Origin: Sinimarinibacterium flocculans
GTDB taxonomy: Bacteria > Pseudomonadota > Gammaproteobacteria > Nevskiales > Nevskiaceae
DNA: 64,000 nucleotides
Assembly (NCBI RefSeq): GCF_003201205.1
Contig: NZ_QICN01000005.1
Span: 62,001-126,000, forward strand
Direction: 5' to 3'
Positions 8,198 through 16,520 of the stretch are shown in pieces (within the stretch, counting starts at the first letter, position 1; every line of letters begins with the position of its first letter). The notes below the pieces were generated by a model. It saw only the letters and a program-made list of their open reading frames with translations, was not told where the DNA came from and searched no databases. Position numbers and translations under genes: made by a program.

Positions 8198-10630
8198 ATG
8201 AGCGTGATCACGACGCGCGGTCGAGGACCGCGAGCGCACGGCTGCCGTGCGGGACTGCTCGGTCTGGTGCTGGCGACGATCGCCGGCTGCAGCGGCGACT
8301 ACAGCGGCAACGGCAATCCGCCGGACGGCGTGCCGACGCCGCTGCCCACGACCTCGCCGGTGCCGACCGCCACGCCGACGCCCGGCGGCGACGATCTGGG
8401 GGCGACGCTGCAGCGCGGTGCACAGCGCTACGCGCAGCAGTGCGCAAGTTGTCACGGCGGCAGCGGCCAGGGCGGCGTCGGCCCGGCGCTGACGAACACC
8501 ACGAGCTGCCCGAGCTGCGCCAGCTTCGACAGCCTGTGGCCGCGCATCCGCGACACCATGCCGATGAGCAATCCCGGCGCCTGCGACGAGTCCTGCGCGC
8601 GCGACGTCGCTGCCTACATCCTCAACGGCTTCTCGACGGTTCCGCCCGGCGGCACACCGACGCCGACGCCGTCATCGACACCACCGCCCGGCGCCACGCC
8701 GACGCCTGTACCGACGGCGACCCCCACGGCCACACCGCCGCCGCCCAAGGCCACGTGCAGCGCGGAGTTCAAGTACCCCAGCGTCTGGAACACCGGCTTC
8801 GTCGGCGAAGTGACGATCCACAACTTCAGCGGCGCACGCATCGACGGCTGGGAAGTGCGCTTCACCTTCCCCAACGACCAGGTCGTCACCAACGACTGGA
8901 ACACCGTTCTCGCGCAGTCCGGCGCGGCGGTGACCGCGCTGCCGGAGAGCTACAACGCCGGAATCGACGACGGCGCCAGCGTCACCTTCGGCTTCCAGGG
9001 CACGCACGGCGGCACCGCTGACGTGCCCACCGACCTGCGACTCGAGGCCGCGGGCTGCGTCGTCGAGACGCCGCCCCCGGGCAACGGCGGCGGCGATCCG
9101 GTGGCCTGCGCCGAGCAGCCGGCGGCGCCGCGGCTGCTGCGTCTGCTCACGCGCCGCGAGTACGCGCAGAGCGTGCGCGACCTGACCGGCCTCGACGGCG
9201 ACTTCACGGCCAACCTGCCGGTGGAGGCGCTGGTCCAGGGCTACGACAACAACGCGCGCGTCGCCGTCGTCACCGAACGTCATGCCGAGGAGTATCTCGA
9301 AGCGGCGAGGACGATCGCCGAGCGTGCCGTCGCCGAACGTCGCGACGCCCTGCTGCCCTGCGCCCCGTCGGAAGCCGACTGTGCGCGCCGTTTCGTCGAG
9401 CAGTTCGGCCTGCGCGCCTTCCGGCGCCCGCTGGTCGCCGCCGAGCGCGACGCGCTGGTGGACCTGTTCGACGGTGAGCTGTCGCCCGGCTTCGACGAGG
9501 GCATGGTGCTGGCGATCACAGCGATGCTCGGGTCGCCGGCCTTCCTCTACCGCAGCGAGACCGGCACCGACATCGGCGGCGGAAGCTACCGGCTCGACGG
9601 TTACGAGACCGCGAGCAGCCTGTCCTACCTGATCTGGGGCAGCGTGCCGGACCAGGCCCTGCTCGACGCGGCCGCGGCCGGGCGGCTGGGCGATGCGGAC
9701 GAACGCCGGCAGCAGGCGCAGCGGATGCTGGCCGACCCGCGCGCACGCACGCAGTTCGCCGACTTCGCGACGCAGTGGCTCGGCACCGGCTACCTGCTCG
9801 GCAGCTTCAAGGACCCCGAGATCTTCCCGCGTCTGACCGACGACGTGCGCCGCGCGATGGCCGAGGAGCTGTCGCGCTTCGTCAACCATGTGGCCTTCGA
9901 CTCGACCGACGGCACGCTGACCGAGCTGTACACCGCGGACTACGTGTTCGTGAACGGGCCGCTGCGCGACTACTACGGCCTGCCCGGCGCAGCAACCGAT
10001 GCCGCTTTCGTGCAGCAGCCCGCCGGCACGCAGCGCGGCGGCCTGATCGGCCTGGGCGCGGTGCTGGCGGCACACGCGCACTCGAACGAGTCCTCGCCGA
10101 TCAAGCGCGGCGTGTTCGTGCGCGAACGCCTGCTGTGCCAGGACCTGCCCGATCCGCCGCCGGACGTGGACACGACGCCGCCCGGCCTCGATCCGAACCT
10201 GACCACGCGCGAACGCTTCGCCCGCCATACCGCCGACCCGGGCTGTTCCGCCTGTCATCGTTACATCGACGGCACCGGCTTCGGGCTCGAACGCTATGAC
10301 GGCGCCGGCGGCTACCGCAGCACCGAGAACGGCCAGCCGGTGGACGACAGCGGCGAGCTGTACGCCCGCGAGGGCCTCAGCACCGAGACGCGCGACCCCT
10401 TCCGCGGCCCGCGCGAACTCGCGCAGATCCTCGCCGGCACCACCGCGGCGCAGCAGTGCGCGGTCACGCAGTACTACCGCTACAGCCACGGCTACGTCGA
10501 AACCGACGCCGACCGCTGCCAGCTTGAGGAACTGCAGGCGCGGTTTGCCGACAGCGGCTACAAGCTGGAGGCGCTGATCACCGACTGGGTCGGCAGCGAC
10601 GAATTCATCCTGCGCCGGGGCACGCCATGA
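8198..10630 (+). CDS. Lipoprotein fusing cytochrome c, CBM2 cellulose-binding module and DUF1592-type domains
   Basis: About 810 aa from ATG 8198. Order: lipobox ATIAGC (Cys31); a Pro/Thr linker; a cytochrome c domain with CASCH near residue 82; a second PT linker; a CBM2 module (about 186-287) with NTGFVGEVTIHN, GWEVRFTFPN, NDWN and the late GASVTFGFQG; then the DUF1587/1592/1588/1585-type body starting LLRLLTRREYAQSVRDLTG, with a second heme-type motif CSACH near 682. PT linkers and CBM2 are typical of secreted plant-polysaccharide systems; cytochromes carrying CBMs have been linked to electron delivery to lytic polysaccharide monooxygenases. It overlaps the DUF1552 gene by 4 bp. Redox activity on cellulose is inferred. 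Confidence 0.85.
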   Translation: MSVITTRGRGPRAHGCRAGLLGLVLATIAGCSGDYSGNGNPPDGVPTPLPTTSPVPTATPTPGGDDLGATLQRGAQRYAQQCASCHGGSGQGGVGPALTNTTSCPSCASFDSLWPRIRDTMPMSNPGACDESCARDVAAYILNGFSTVPPGGTPTPTPSSTPPPGATPTPVPTATPTATPPPPKATCSAEFKYPSVWNTGFVGEVTIHNFSGARIDGWEVRFTFPNDQVVTNDWNTVLAQSGAAVTALPESYNAGIDDGASVTFGFQGTHGGTADVPTDLRLEAAGCVVETPPPGNGGGDPVACAEQPAAPRLLRLLTRREYAQSVRDLTGLDGDFTANLPVEALVQGYDNNARVAVVTERHAEEYLEAARTIAERAVAERRDALLPCAPSEADCARRFVEQFGLRAFRRPLVAAERDALVDLFDGELSPGFDEGMVLAITAMLGSPAFLYRSETGTDIGGGSYRLDGYETASSLSYLIWGSVPDQALLDAAAAGRLGDADERRQQAQRMLADPRARTQFADFATQWLGTGYLLGSFKDPEIFPRLTDDVRRAMAEELSRFVNHVAFDSTDGTLTELYTADYVFVNGPLRDYYGLPGAATDAAFVQQPAGTQRGGLIGLGAVLAAHAHSNESSPIKRGVFVRERLLCQDLPDPPPDVDTTPPGLDPNLTTRERFARHTADPGCSACHRYIDGTGFGLERYDGAGGYRSTENGQPVDDSGELYAREGLSTETRDPFRGPRELAQILAGTTAAQQCAVTQYYRYSHGYVETDADRCQLEELQARFADSGYKLEALITDWVGSDEFILRRGTP

Positions 10631-11943
10631 TCCGCCACGACCGCCGCCGCCTGCTGCGCGGCCTCGTCCACGGCAGCCTGGCCGGCCTGCCGCTGGCGCA
10701 GTTGCTCGTACGCAGCGCGCACGCGCAGACCGCCGCGGCCAGCCCGGCGCGGATGCTGTTCGTCTACATTCCGGACGGCTGTTCGCCCGAGCACTGGCAT
10801 CCCAGCGGCTCGACCACCGGCTTTACCCTGCCGGAGATGACCCAGCCGCTCGCCGCGCACCGCAACGACCTGGTGTTCCTGCGCGGCCTCAACATGTATG
10901 CCGGCGGCTCGACGCACGAGGGCGGCATCCGCAAGGTGCTCACGGCGACCAACGACGTCTCGCTCGACGTCTTCGTCGGACAGTACTACCGCGAGCAGAG
11001 CGCGCACGCCTCGATCCACCTCGGTATCGCCTCCACGCACGAGAACGGTGCCGGCTACGTCTCCTATCTCGGCAGCGAGCAGCCGATCGTCCCGGAGGAC
11101 AACCCGCTGCGCGCCTTCGAGCGGCTGTTCGGCGCCCCCGGCAGCCCCAGCGACCCCGAGGCGCGCCGGCAGCTTTCGGTGCTCGATGCCGCGCAGGCCG
11201 ATCTCGGCCGGCTGCAATCGCGGCTCGGGCAGACCGAGCGCGACAAGCTCGACCGCCACACCGAATCCCTGCGCGCGCTGGAGAACCGGATTCTCGCCGC
11301 CGATCCCGGCTCGGGCGGTGTCTGCGGCAACCCGGACTGGAACAGCCAGGGCTGGTCGGTGCCGGCGGGCTACAACAGCTACCCGGCGTACTGGAACCGC
11401 GACGACCAGTTCGACAGCATGGCGCGTCTGCAGATGGATCTCGCCGTGCTCGCCCTGCAATGCGGGCTGTCGCGCAGCATCACCCTGCAGTTCTCGCATG
11501 CGGTGAGTCCCACCAGCCTGCCGCAGATCGGCACCTCGCAGCGCCACCACGACAGCTCGCACTTCGACGCCAACAGCGCCGCGTCGGTCCAGACCTTCGT
11601 CACCTGGAAGCGCTGGTACTGCGAGCAGTTCGCCTACCTGCTGCAGTCGATGAAGAACGCGCCCGGCAGCCAGGGCAGCCTGCTCGACGAGACGCTGGTG
11701 CTGCTGTGCTCGGAACTGGGCCACTCCGCCCGGCACGATCACCGCGACATGCCCTTCGTGCTCGCCGGCCGCGGCGGCGGCCTGCAGCCCGGGCGCTTCC
11801 TCGACTACCGCACCGCCAACGGCGGCGACGGCGACACCCACGCCAAGCTGCTGGTATCGCTGGGCAATGCCGCCGGCATTCCGATCGACCGCTTTGGCTA
11901 TACCGGCCACGGCACCGGGCCGCTGTCCGGCCTGTTCATGTAG
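10627..11943 (+). CDS. DUF1552 protein, Tat-exported
   Basis: 438 aa. The N-terminus RRRLLRGLVHGSLAGLPLAQL is a twin-arginine signal. The body follows the DUF1552 pattern: MLFVYIPDGCSPEHWHP, FLRGLNMYAGG, then HDSSHFD and ELGHSARHDHRDMPFVLAG, His/Asp-rich stretches like those of the alkaline-phosphatase/sulfatase superfamily to which these proteins are distantly related. DUF1552 genes typically sit beside DUF1592 genes, and the ATGA overlap here shows translational coupling. Export of a folded, probably metal-binding protein fits its lipoprotein partner being periplasmic or on the surface. The biochemical activity of the family is not established to my knowledge. Confidence 0.9.
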   Translation: MIRHDRRRLLRGLVHGSLAGLPLAQLLVRSAHAQTAAASPARMLFVYIPDGCSPEHWHPSGSTTGFTLPEMTQPLAAHRNDLVFLRGLNMYAGGSTHEGGIRKVLTATNDVSLDVFVGQYYREQSAHASIHLGIASTHENGAGYVSYLGSEQPIVPEDNPLRAFERLFGAPGSPSDPEARRQLSVLDAAQADLGRLQSRLGQTERDKLDRHTESLRALENRILAADPGSGGVCGNPDWNSQGWSVPAGYNSYPAYWNRDDQFDSMARLQMDLAVLALQCGLSRSITLQFSHAVSPTSLPQIGTSQRHHDSSHFDANSAASVQTFVTWKRWYCEQFAYLLQSMKNAPGSQGSLLDETLVLLCSELGHSARHDHRDMPFVLAGRGGGLQPGRFLDYRTANGGDGDTHAKLLVSLGNAAGIPIDRFGYTGHGTGPLSGLFM

Positions 11944-12068
11944 GCCAAGCTAGATCAGGGTTTCCCAGCCGCGCGACAGGCCGCGGCCACTTCACGTCGC
12001 TCCGGGCCAGTCTATGAAGGCGATTGTGATAGCCTGTGTACATTGCCTCACATCCATGGTCCGCACGC

Positions 12069-12311
12069 ATGTCCACAACGATGACCATCCGCCTCGAAGA
12101 CGACACCAAGGACCGTCTGGACAAGCTCGCCGAGGCGACACAACGCAGCCGATCCTTTCTCGCTGCCGAAGCGATTCGCGAGTACGTCGAGCTGAACGAA
12201 TGGCAGGTCAGCGAAATCCGGACGGCGATCGGGGAAGCGGACCGCGGGGCATTTGCTGCCGACGACGAGGTGAAGCGCTTCTTCGCAGACTGGCGTCGTC
12301 GTGCAGGTTAG
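12069..12311 (+). CDS. Ribbon-helix-helix antitoxin (CopG/ParD-like)
   Basis: 80 aa. TMTIRLEDDTKDRLDKLAEA followed by RSRSFLAAEAIREYVEL is a ribbon-helix-helix DNA-binding domain of the kind found in RelE/ParE antitoxins; the acidic, aromatic tail is the toxin-binding part. Start is ATG 12069, with an alternative 33 nt upstream. The toxin ORF starts 11 nt before this stop, the usual coupled layout. Confidence 0.88.
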   Translation: MSTTMTIRLEDDTKDRLDKLAEATQRSRSFLAAEAIREYVELNEWQVSEIRTAIGEADRGAFAADDEVKRFFADWRRRAG

Positions 12312-12585
12312 ATGGCTCAGCCGGGCGCTGCGCAACCTTGGGGAGGAAGCGGACTACATCGCACAGGATGATCCGGCCGCCGCCGCCCGAATGGTCGCTC
12401 TTATTGAGGATGCCGTGGCCCTGCTGGCGGACCACCCCGGACTGGGGCGCCCCGGCAGGGTGCCCGGAACGCGGGAACTCGTCGTACCGGGCACGCCCTA
12501 CCTCGTGCCGTACCGGGTTCGAGGCCAACACGTCGACATTCTGCGGGTCTTTCACGGCCGGCGACGTTGGCCGTCACAGCTCTGA
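12301..12585 (+). CDS. RelE/ParE-family toxin
   Basis: 94 aa from GTG 12301. RWLSRALRNLGEEADYIAQD, LLADHPGLGRPGRVPGTREL and YLVPYRVRGQHVDILRVFHG match the ParE/RelE fold and its conserved C-terminal strand. ParE members inhibit gyrase and RelE members cut mRNA; the sequence alone does not settle which applies. It overlaps its antitoxin by 11 bp. First of four toxin-antitoxin modules in the window. Confidence 0.88.
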   Translation: MQVRWLSRALRNLGEEADYIAQDDPAAAARMVALIEDAVALLADHPGLGRPGRVPGTRELVVPGTPYLVPYRVRGQHVDILRVFHGRRRWPSQL

Positions 12586-12648
12586 TCACGGCCGTTCGCC
12601 ACCTGTAAACGGCCAACGCCAGCGTCCAGACGGCCAGACTCCTCCGGC

Positions 12649-12888
12649 TCAGTAGAACAGCGCAGCGTAGATCACGAACAGCCACGACAGCAGGCCGTGC
12701 ACGATCGCCCAGCCGATCGACTCGTTGTGCACGTAGCTCACCGCAATCGCCAGCGAGGAGCCGAAGCCGATCGCGCGGATCGCGGGCACACGGATGAACT
12801 GCACGCGCGTCTGCCAGCCGGCGCCGGCACTGCGGCCGCCGGGGATGTATTCGCCGCTACGCGGCCCGTCGTCGGGATACATGCTCAC
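12649..12888 (-). CDS. Small membrane protein downstream of the crotonase
   Basis: 79 aa from GTG 12888 (or 77 from ATG 12882). A polar, Gly-rich start is followed by two hydrophobic segments, IRAIGFGSSLAIAVSYV and WAIVHGLLSWLFVIYAALFY, ending at the C-terminus. GAGGTGA lies upstream, and the start is 4 nt after the crotonase stop, so the two are co-transcribed. Function unknown. Confidence 0.72.
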   Translation of the reverse strand: MSMYPDDGPRSGEYIPGGRSAGAGWQTRVQFIRVPAIRAIGFGSSLAIAVSYVHNESIGWAIVHGLLSWLFVIYAALFY

Positions 12889-12892
12889 TGAT

Positions 12893-13693
12893 TCACCTCA
12901 CCGAGCGCGCCGCGAACCGGGGTGCGCGCTTCTCCATGTTGGCCCTGACCGCTTCCTTGTGATTGGCGCCGAGCAGCAGCTTGAGCTGCAGCGCGCTTTC
13001 GACACGGAAGGCGCGCCGCTCCGGCACCGTCCAGCTGCTGTGGAACAGGCGCTTGGACAGCGCTACCGCGTCGGGCGAGCGCGTGGCGATCTCGGCCGCC
13101 AGCGCGCGCGCCGCCGCCAGCGGATCGTCGCTCACCTCGGTGACCAGGCCGAGCGCCTTCGCCCGCGTCCCGCTGAAGCGCTCGCCGGTCATCGTCAGCC
13201 GCATCGCCTGATCCATGGGCAGCAACTCGCGCAGGGTCACGCTGCCGCTCATGTCCGGGATCAGGCCCCACTTGGCCTCCATGATCGACAGGTCCGCATC
13301 CGGCGCGGCGAAGCGGAAGTCCGCACCGAGCGCGATCTGCATGCCGCCGCCGTAGCACACGCCGTGCACCACCGCGATCACCGGCACCGGCAGCCGCCGC
13401 CAGCAATAGCCGGCCTCCTGGTAGAGATTGGTCTTCTTAACGCCCCATTTCATGAAACTGCGCAGCATGCGCCCGCGCTGCCGCCCCCAGGACTTGAAAT
13501 CCAGCCCGGCACAGAAGCCGCGCCCCTCGCCGCGCAGGATCACCGCCCGCACCGAGCGGTCCCGCCCCAGCGCACGTGCCGCGCCGACAAGCCCGGTGAA
13601 CATCTCGTAGTCGAGGCCGTTGATCGCATCCGGGCGGTTCATCACCACCTCGGCAATGCCGTCGTGCCGGTCGATGCGCACGCGCTCGTTCAT
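12893..13693 (-). CDS. Crotonase / enoyl-CoA hydratase-isomerase family protein
   Basis: 266 aa. The crotonase fold is clear: VMNRPDAINGLDYEMF, VRAVILRGEGRGFCAGLDFKS and the oxyanion-hole segment VVHGVCYGGGMQIALGADFR, then MEAKWGLIPDMSGS. Of the two catalytic glutamates of enoyl-CoA hydratase, the first (after GGG) is Gln here (GGGMQ) and the second (MEAKWG) is kept. Such single-Glu members often act as isomerases or have other CoA substrates, so the exact reaction is open. Start is ATG 13693 with a weak AAGGGA. It is followed by a small membrane protein gene. Confidence 0.88.
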   Translation of the reverse strand: MNERVRIDRHDGIAEVVMNRPDAINGLDYEMFTGLVGAARALGRDRSVRAVILRGEGRGFCAGLDFKSWGRQRGRMLRSFMKWGVKKTNLYQEAGYCWRRLPVPVIAVVHGVCYGGGMQIALGADFRFAAPDADLSIMEAKWGLIPDMSGSVTLRELLPMDQAMRLTMTGERFSGTRAKALGLVTEVSDDPLAAARALAAEIATRSPDAVALSKRLFHSSWTVPERRAFRVESALQLKLLLGANHKEAVRANMEKRAPRFAARSVR

Positions 13694-13780
13694 GGAGAGG
13701 TCCCTTTGAAGTTGATGCCGTGCATTCTCGCCGAGTGCGCGGGCAGCGTCATGCCGCCTCGGATCAAGGGCATGCCACAC

Positions 13781-13811
13781 GCATCAATCTGATGCATCAC
13801 TTGGCGCATCA
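13781..13811. promoter_or_regulatory. Repeats upstream of the vapB-like gene, probable operator
   Basis: GCATCA occurs at 13781, 13794 and 13806, spaced 12-13 bp, and the middle copy lies in the perfect palindrome TGATGCATCA (13790-13799). TAGTAT at 13820-13825 could be the -10. Position before a toxin-antitoxin operon suggests autoregulation by the VapB/VapC complex. Confidence 0.4.
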
Positions 13812-13852
13812 CTCGGTGCTAGTATCCGTGCCGATACCATGAGACTACCCCC

Positions 13853-14050
13853 ATGCGCACAACCTTGGCCCTTGACGACGACTTGCTTGCGAAAGCGCAG
13901 TCCTTCACTGGCTTGCAGGAAAAGTCGGCACTGGTTCGGGAAGCGCTCAAGGCGCTGATCGAACGCGAAAGTGCCCGCCGTCTCGCACGCCTGGGCGGCA
14001 CCGAGCCTGGCCTGACCCCGACTCCGAGGCGGCGTCAGCCTGCGCCGTGA
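13853..14050 (+). CDS. VapB-type antitoxin
   Basis: 65 aa. RTTLALDDDLLAKAQSFTGL followed by EKSALVREALKALIERESA is the short ribbon-helix-helix form typical of antitoxins of PIN toxins; the rest is a Pro/Arg-rich tail ([10 protein letters not shown]). It overlaps the PIN-domain gene by 4 bp (GTGA), so the pair is translationally coupled. Confidence 0.88.
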   Translation: MRTTLALDDDLLAKAQSFTGLQEKSALVREALKALIERESARRLARLGGTEPGLTPTPRRRQPAP

Positions 14051-14412
14051 TCCTTGTCGATACCTCGATCTGGATCGACCATTTACGCAGGGGAGATGCC
14101 CTGCTGGAAATGCGCCTGATCGCTGCCTTGGTGCTATGCCATCCCTTTGTCGTCGGGGAGTTGGCCTTGGGCAATCTACGACAACGCAAGCAGGTATTGT
14201 CCGCACTCAGCAACCTGCCCCAGGCGAACATCGCCACCGAAGACGAGGTCCTGGGCCTGATCGACCGACAAGGCCTCCATGGCCGCGGCCTGGGGCTGGT
14301 TGATGTGCATCTCCTTGCAGCGGCGCGGCTGACCCCGGGCTGCACGCTTTGGACACGCGACCGACGCCTCGCCGGGGCTGCCGAGGCGATGGGACTATCA
14401 ACCGATCGCTGA
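14047..14412 (+). CDS. vapC: VapC-type PIN-domain ribonuclease toxin
   Basis: 121 aa from GTG 14047. The PIN-domain acidic residues are present: Asp in [13 protein letters not shown], Glu in VVGELALGN, Asp in LGLVDVHLL and Asp in LWTRDRRL. These coordinate Mg2+ for RNA cleavage, usually of tRNA or rRNA in VapC proteins. The pilus/glycan locus begins 8 nt after its stop. Confidence 0.9.
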   Translation: MILVDTSIWIDHLRRGDALLEMRLIAALVLCHPFVVGELALGNLRQRKQVLSALSNLPQANIATEDEVLGLIDRQGLHGRGLGLVDVHLLAAARLTPGCTLWTRDRRLAGAAEAMGLSTDR

Positions 14413-14420
14413 GAGTATCC

Positions 14421-15743
14421 ATGTCCATCGCACCCACCTCCGCCCAACAACTGGCCTGCAAGTTCGATGATCGCAGCGCCACCATCGGCGTCATCGGCTT
14501 GGGCTATGTCGGCCTGCCGCTGGCGCTGCAGTTCGAGTCCAGTGGCCTGAATGTCATGGGCTTTGACATTGACCCCGCCAAGATCGACAAGCTGCGGGCC
14601 GGTCAGAGCTACATCAACTACCTGCCGCACGACGACATTGCCACTGCCGTCGCCCGCCGCCTGCAAGTCACGGCCGACTTCGGGCGGCTGAGCGAGCCCG
14701 ACGCGCTGATCATCTGCGTGCCCACACCGCTCGATCATCATCGCGAACCCGACCTGAGTTACGTGCTCAACACTACGCGCGAAATCGCGCGCGGCCTGCG
14801 CCCCGGGCAACTCGTGTCACTGGAAAGCACCACCTATCCGGGCACCACTGACGAGGAACTCAGACCCCTGCTCGAACAAGGGGGGCTCAAGGTCGGACAG
14901 GACGTCTTCCTCGTCTTCTCCCCCGAGAGACAGGATCCCGGCAACACGCGCTTCGGTCCGCATAACATCCCCAAGATTGTCGGTGGATGCACCCCGGCAT
15001 GCCTTGAACTCGGGCGGAAGCTCTACGGCATTGCGGTCAGTCAAGTCGTGCCGGTCAGCTCAACCAAGGTCGCGGAGCTGGCCAAGCTCCTCGAGAACAT
15101 CCACCGCGCCGTCAACATTGGCCTGGTCAACGAACTCAAGATGGTTGCCGACCGCATGGGCATCGACATCTTCGAAGTCATCGATGCCGCCGCCACCAAG
15201 CCCTTCGGCTTCGTGCCCTACTACCCCGGCCCCGGCCTGGGCGGCCACTGCATTCCCATCGATCCGTTCTACCTGACCTGGAAGGCGCGCGAGTACGGCG
15301 TACACACCCGCTTCATCGAACTGGCCGGCGAGATCAACAGCGGCATGCCGCATTGGGTGCTGCACAAGATCGCCGAAGCGCTCAACAACGCCGGCAAGGC
15401 CATCCGCGGCGCGCGCGTGCTGATCATCGGCATCGCCTACAAGAAGGACGTGGATGATCTGCGCGAGTCACCGGCGCTGGAGCTGCTCGACCTGCTCGAA
15501 GACCGCGGTGCCGTCGTGGACTATCACGATCCACATATCCCGTTCATTCCCCCCATCCGACGCGGTCGTTACGACCACCACAGCGTGCCACTGACCGCCA
15601 ACGGGATCGCGAGCTATGACCTAGTGCTCGTTGCGACCAACCACAGGGCGGTTGACTACGCTCTCCTGAAGGCACACGCCAAGGTGATCGTCGATACGCG
15701 TGGCCAGTACCGCGACAAGCGACCCAACGTCGTGAGTGCGTGA
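14421..15743 (+). CDS. Nucleotide-sugar dehydrogenase (WbpA/UDP-HexNAc 6-dehydrogenase-like)
   Basis: 440 aa. The NAD-binding motif [11 protein letters not shown] lies at about 23-33. The catalytic Cys277 lies in [11 protein letters not shown], the hallmark of UDP-glucose/GDP-mannose/UDP-GlcNAc dehydrogenases. The middle domain ([20 protein letters not shown]) and the C-terminal UDP-binding domain ([16 protein letters not shown]) are complete. Overall it looks most like WbpA, which oxidises UDP-N-acetylglucosamine to the uronic acid for surface polysaccharides. It would supply an activated acidic sugar to the glycan genes downstream. ATG 14421 was chosen because the N-terminal fold begins about 20 residues later and the upstream frame runs through vapC. 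Confidence 0.9.
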   Translation: MSIAPTSAQQLACKFDDRSATIGVIGLGYVGLPLALQFESSGLNVMGFDIDPAKIDKLRAGQSYINYLPHDDIATAVARRLQVTADFGRLSEPDALIICVPTPLDHHREPDLSYVLNTTREIARGLRPGQLVSLESTTYPGTTDEELRPLLEQGGLKVGQDVFLVFSPERQDPGNTRFGPHNIPKIVGGCTPACLELGRKLYGIAVSQVVPVSSTKVAELAKLLENIHRAVNIGLVNELKMVADRMGIDIFEVIDAAATKPFGFVPYYPGPGLGGHCIPIDPFYLTWKAREYGVHTRFIELAGEINSGMPHWVLHKIAEALNNAGKAIRGARVLIIGIAYKKDVDDLRESPALELLDLLEDRGAVVDYHDPHIPFIPPIRRGRYDHHSVPLTANGIASYDLVLVATNHRAVDYALLKAHAKVIVDTRGQYRDKRPNVVSA

Positions 15744-15935
15744 TCGCCGGTGAATCGCACAGGCGGAGTCCATGCAGATCCAGGGTCCATCACGGCAACG
15801 CGGTCACGTACTGAGCCGACGACACTGACAAAACATGTCAGTTACCGACCACACCTGCCCACACGGGACAGTAAAAAATACCCAAACCTCTGTGCAAACC
15901 CAGCTATCGCCGGCATGTGCGGTGCAGCAAATCCT

Positions 15936-15951
15936 TGGCACGAGCCATGCT
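15936..15951 (+). promoter_or_regulatory. Sigma-54 promoter of pilA
   Basis: TGGCACG (15936-15942), four bases, then ATGCT (15947-15951). GG at 15937-15938 and GC at 15949-15950 are exactly 10 nt apart, the invariant -24/-12 spacing of RpoN promoters. The predicted start near 15962 leaves a leader of about 55 nt. Type IV pilin genes are classically RpoN/PilR dependent. Confidence 0.8.
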
Positions 15952-16016
15952 CCACAAAAAACCGCACAGGGAGACGTTCCTGGTGCATCCACCATTCAAA
16001 CTCTTTGGAGTTCTTC

Positions 16017-16445
16017 ATGAAGAAGCAACAGGGCTTTACGCTGATCGAACTGATGATCGTCGTCGCGATCATCGGCATTCTGGCCGCCATCGCGATTCCG
16101 GCCTACCAGGACTACGTGACCCGCTCGAAGGTCACCGAGCTGGTCACCGCCGCCTCTGCGTGCAAAGCCTCGGTCTCCGAGTACGCCCAGACGATGAACG
16201 CCCTTCCGGGTGATATCTCCGAGGCCGGCTGCGCGAACAACTCGTCGCAGTACATCACCAGCCTTGGCGTGGGCGCCAACGGCGTGATCACTGTCGCCGG
16301 TCGTACGGGCGCAGGCGCGCTGCCGACTGCCGCCGCCGGCAACCTGGTCCTGACCCCGACCTACGACAGCACGACCGGCACGGTGTCGTGGGCATGCGAC
16401 AATTCGACGATCGCGGAGAAGTATCTCCCGGCGAACTGCCGCTAA
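16017..16445 (+). CDS. pilA: Major type IV pilin PilA
   Basis: 142 aa. A six-residue leader MKKQQG is cut before Phe7 by PilD (encoded at 32082), giving the N-methylated [17 protein letters not shown] helix with the conserved Glu at mature position 5. The globular part has Cys127 and Cys141 enclosing 13 residues, the usual C-terminal disulfide loop, plus an additional pair, Cys49 and Cys72. GGAG lies about 6 nt before ATG 16017; the longer frame upstream has no pilin features. A strong terminator follows directly, so pilA is probably a single transcript. Two membrane glycosyltransferase-like genes come next, suggesting that this pilin is glycosylated. Confidence 0.97.
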   Translation: MKKQQGFTLIELMIVVAIIGILAAIAIPAYQDYVTRSKVTELVTAASACKASVSEYAQTMNALPGDISEAGCANNSSQYITSLGVGANGVITVAGRTGAGALPTAAAGNLVLTPTYDSTTGTVSWACDNSTIAEKYLPANCR

Positions 16446-16471
16446 CGCTTTCGCGTAGCTGAAGTAGTCAG

Positions 16472-16499
16472 GCCGCCCCGCATTGCGGGGCGGCTTTTT
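16472..16499 (+). terminator. Intrinsic terminator of pilA
   Basis: A 10-bp perfect GC stem, GCCGCCCCGC (16472-16481) with GCGGGGCGGC (16485-16494), a 3-nt loop and then TTTTT. A textbook rho-independent terminator 26 nt after the pilA stop. Confidence 0.95.
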
Positions 16500-16520
16500 G
16501 TTGTGTAGCAACCAAGCCAC

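Noticed and set aside
8341-8750. Repetitive ACGCCGACG-type stretches as a CRISPR or tandem repeat
   Set aside because: They encode Pro/Thr linkers of the secreted protein; no uniform repeat-spacer spacing.
8672-10489. 605-aa minus-strand frame opposite the cytochrome/CBM2 gene
   Set aside because: No recognisable motif, and the opposite strand carries CBM2, CxxCH and DUF1592 signatures.
12001-12068. TGTACA-containing segment as the promoter/operator of the ParE-type module
   Set aside because: TTGTGA and TACATT are only 9 nt apart and no inverted repeat with useful arms was found.
15750-16016. N-terminal extension of PilA
   Set aside because: The extension has no prepilin leader; the pilin leader MKKQQG starts at 16017 with GGAG upstream and an RpoN promoter before it.
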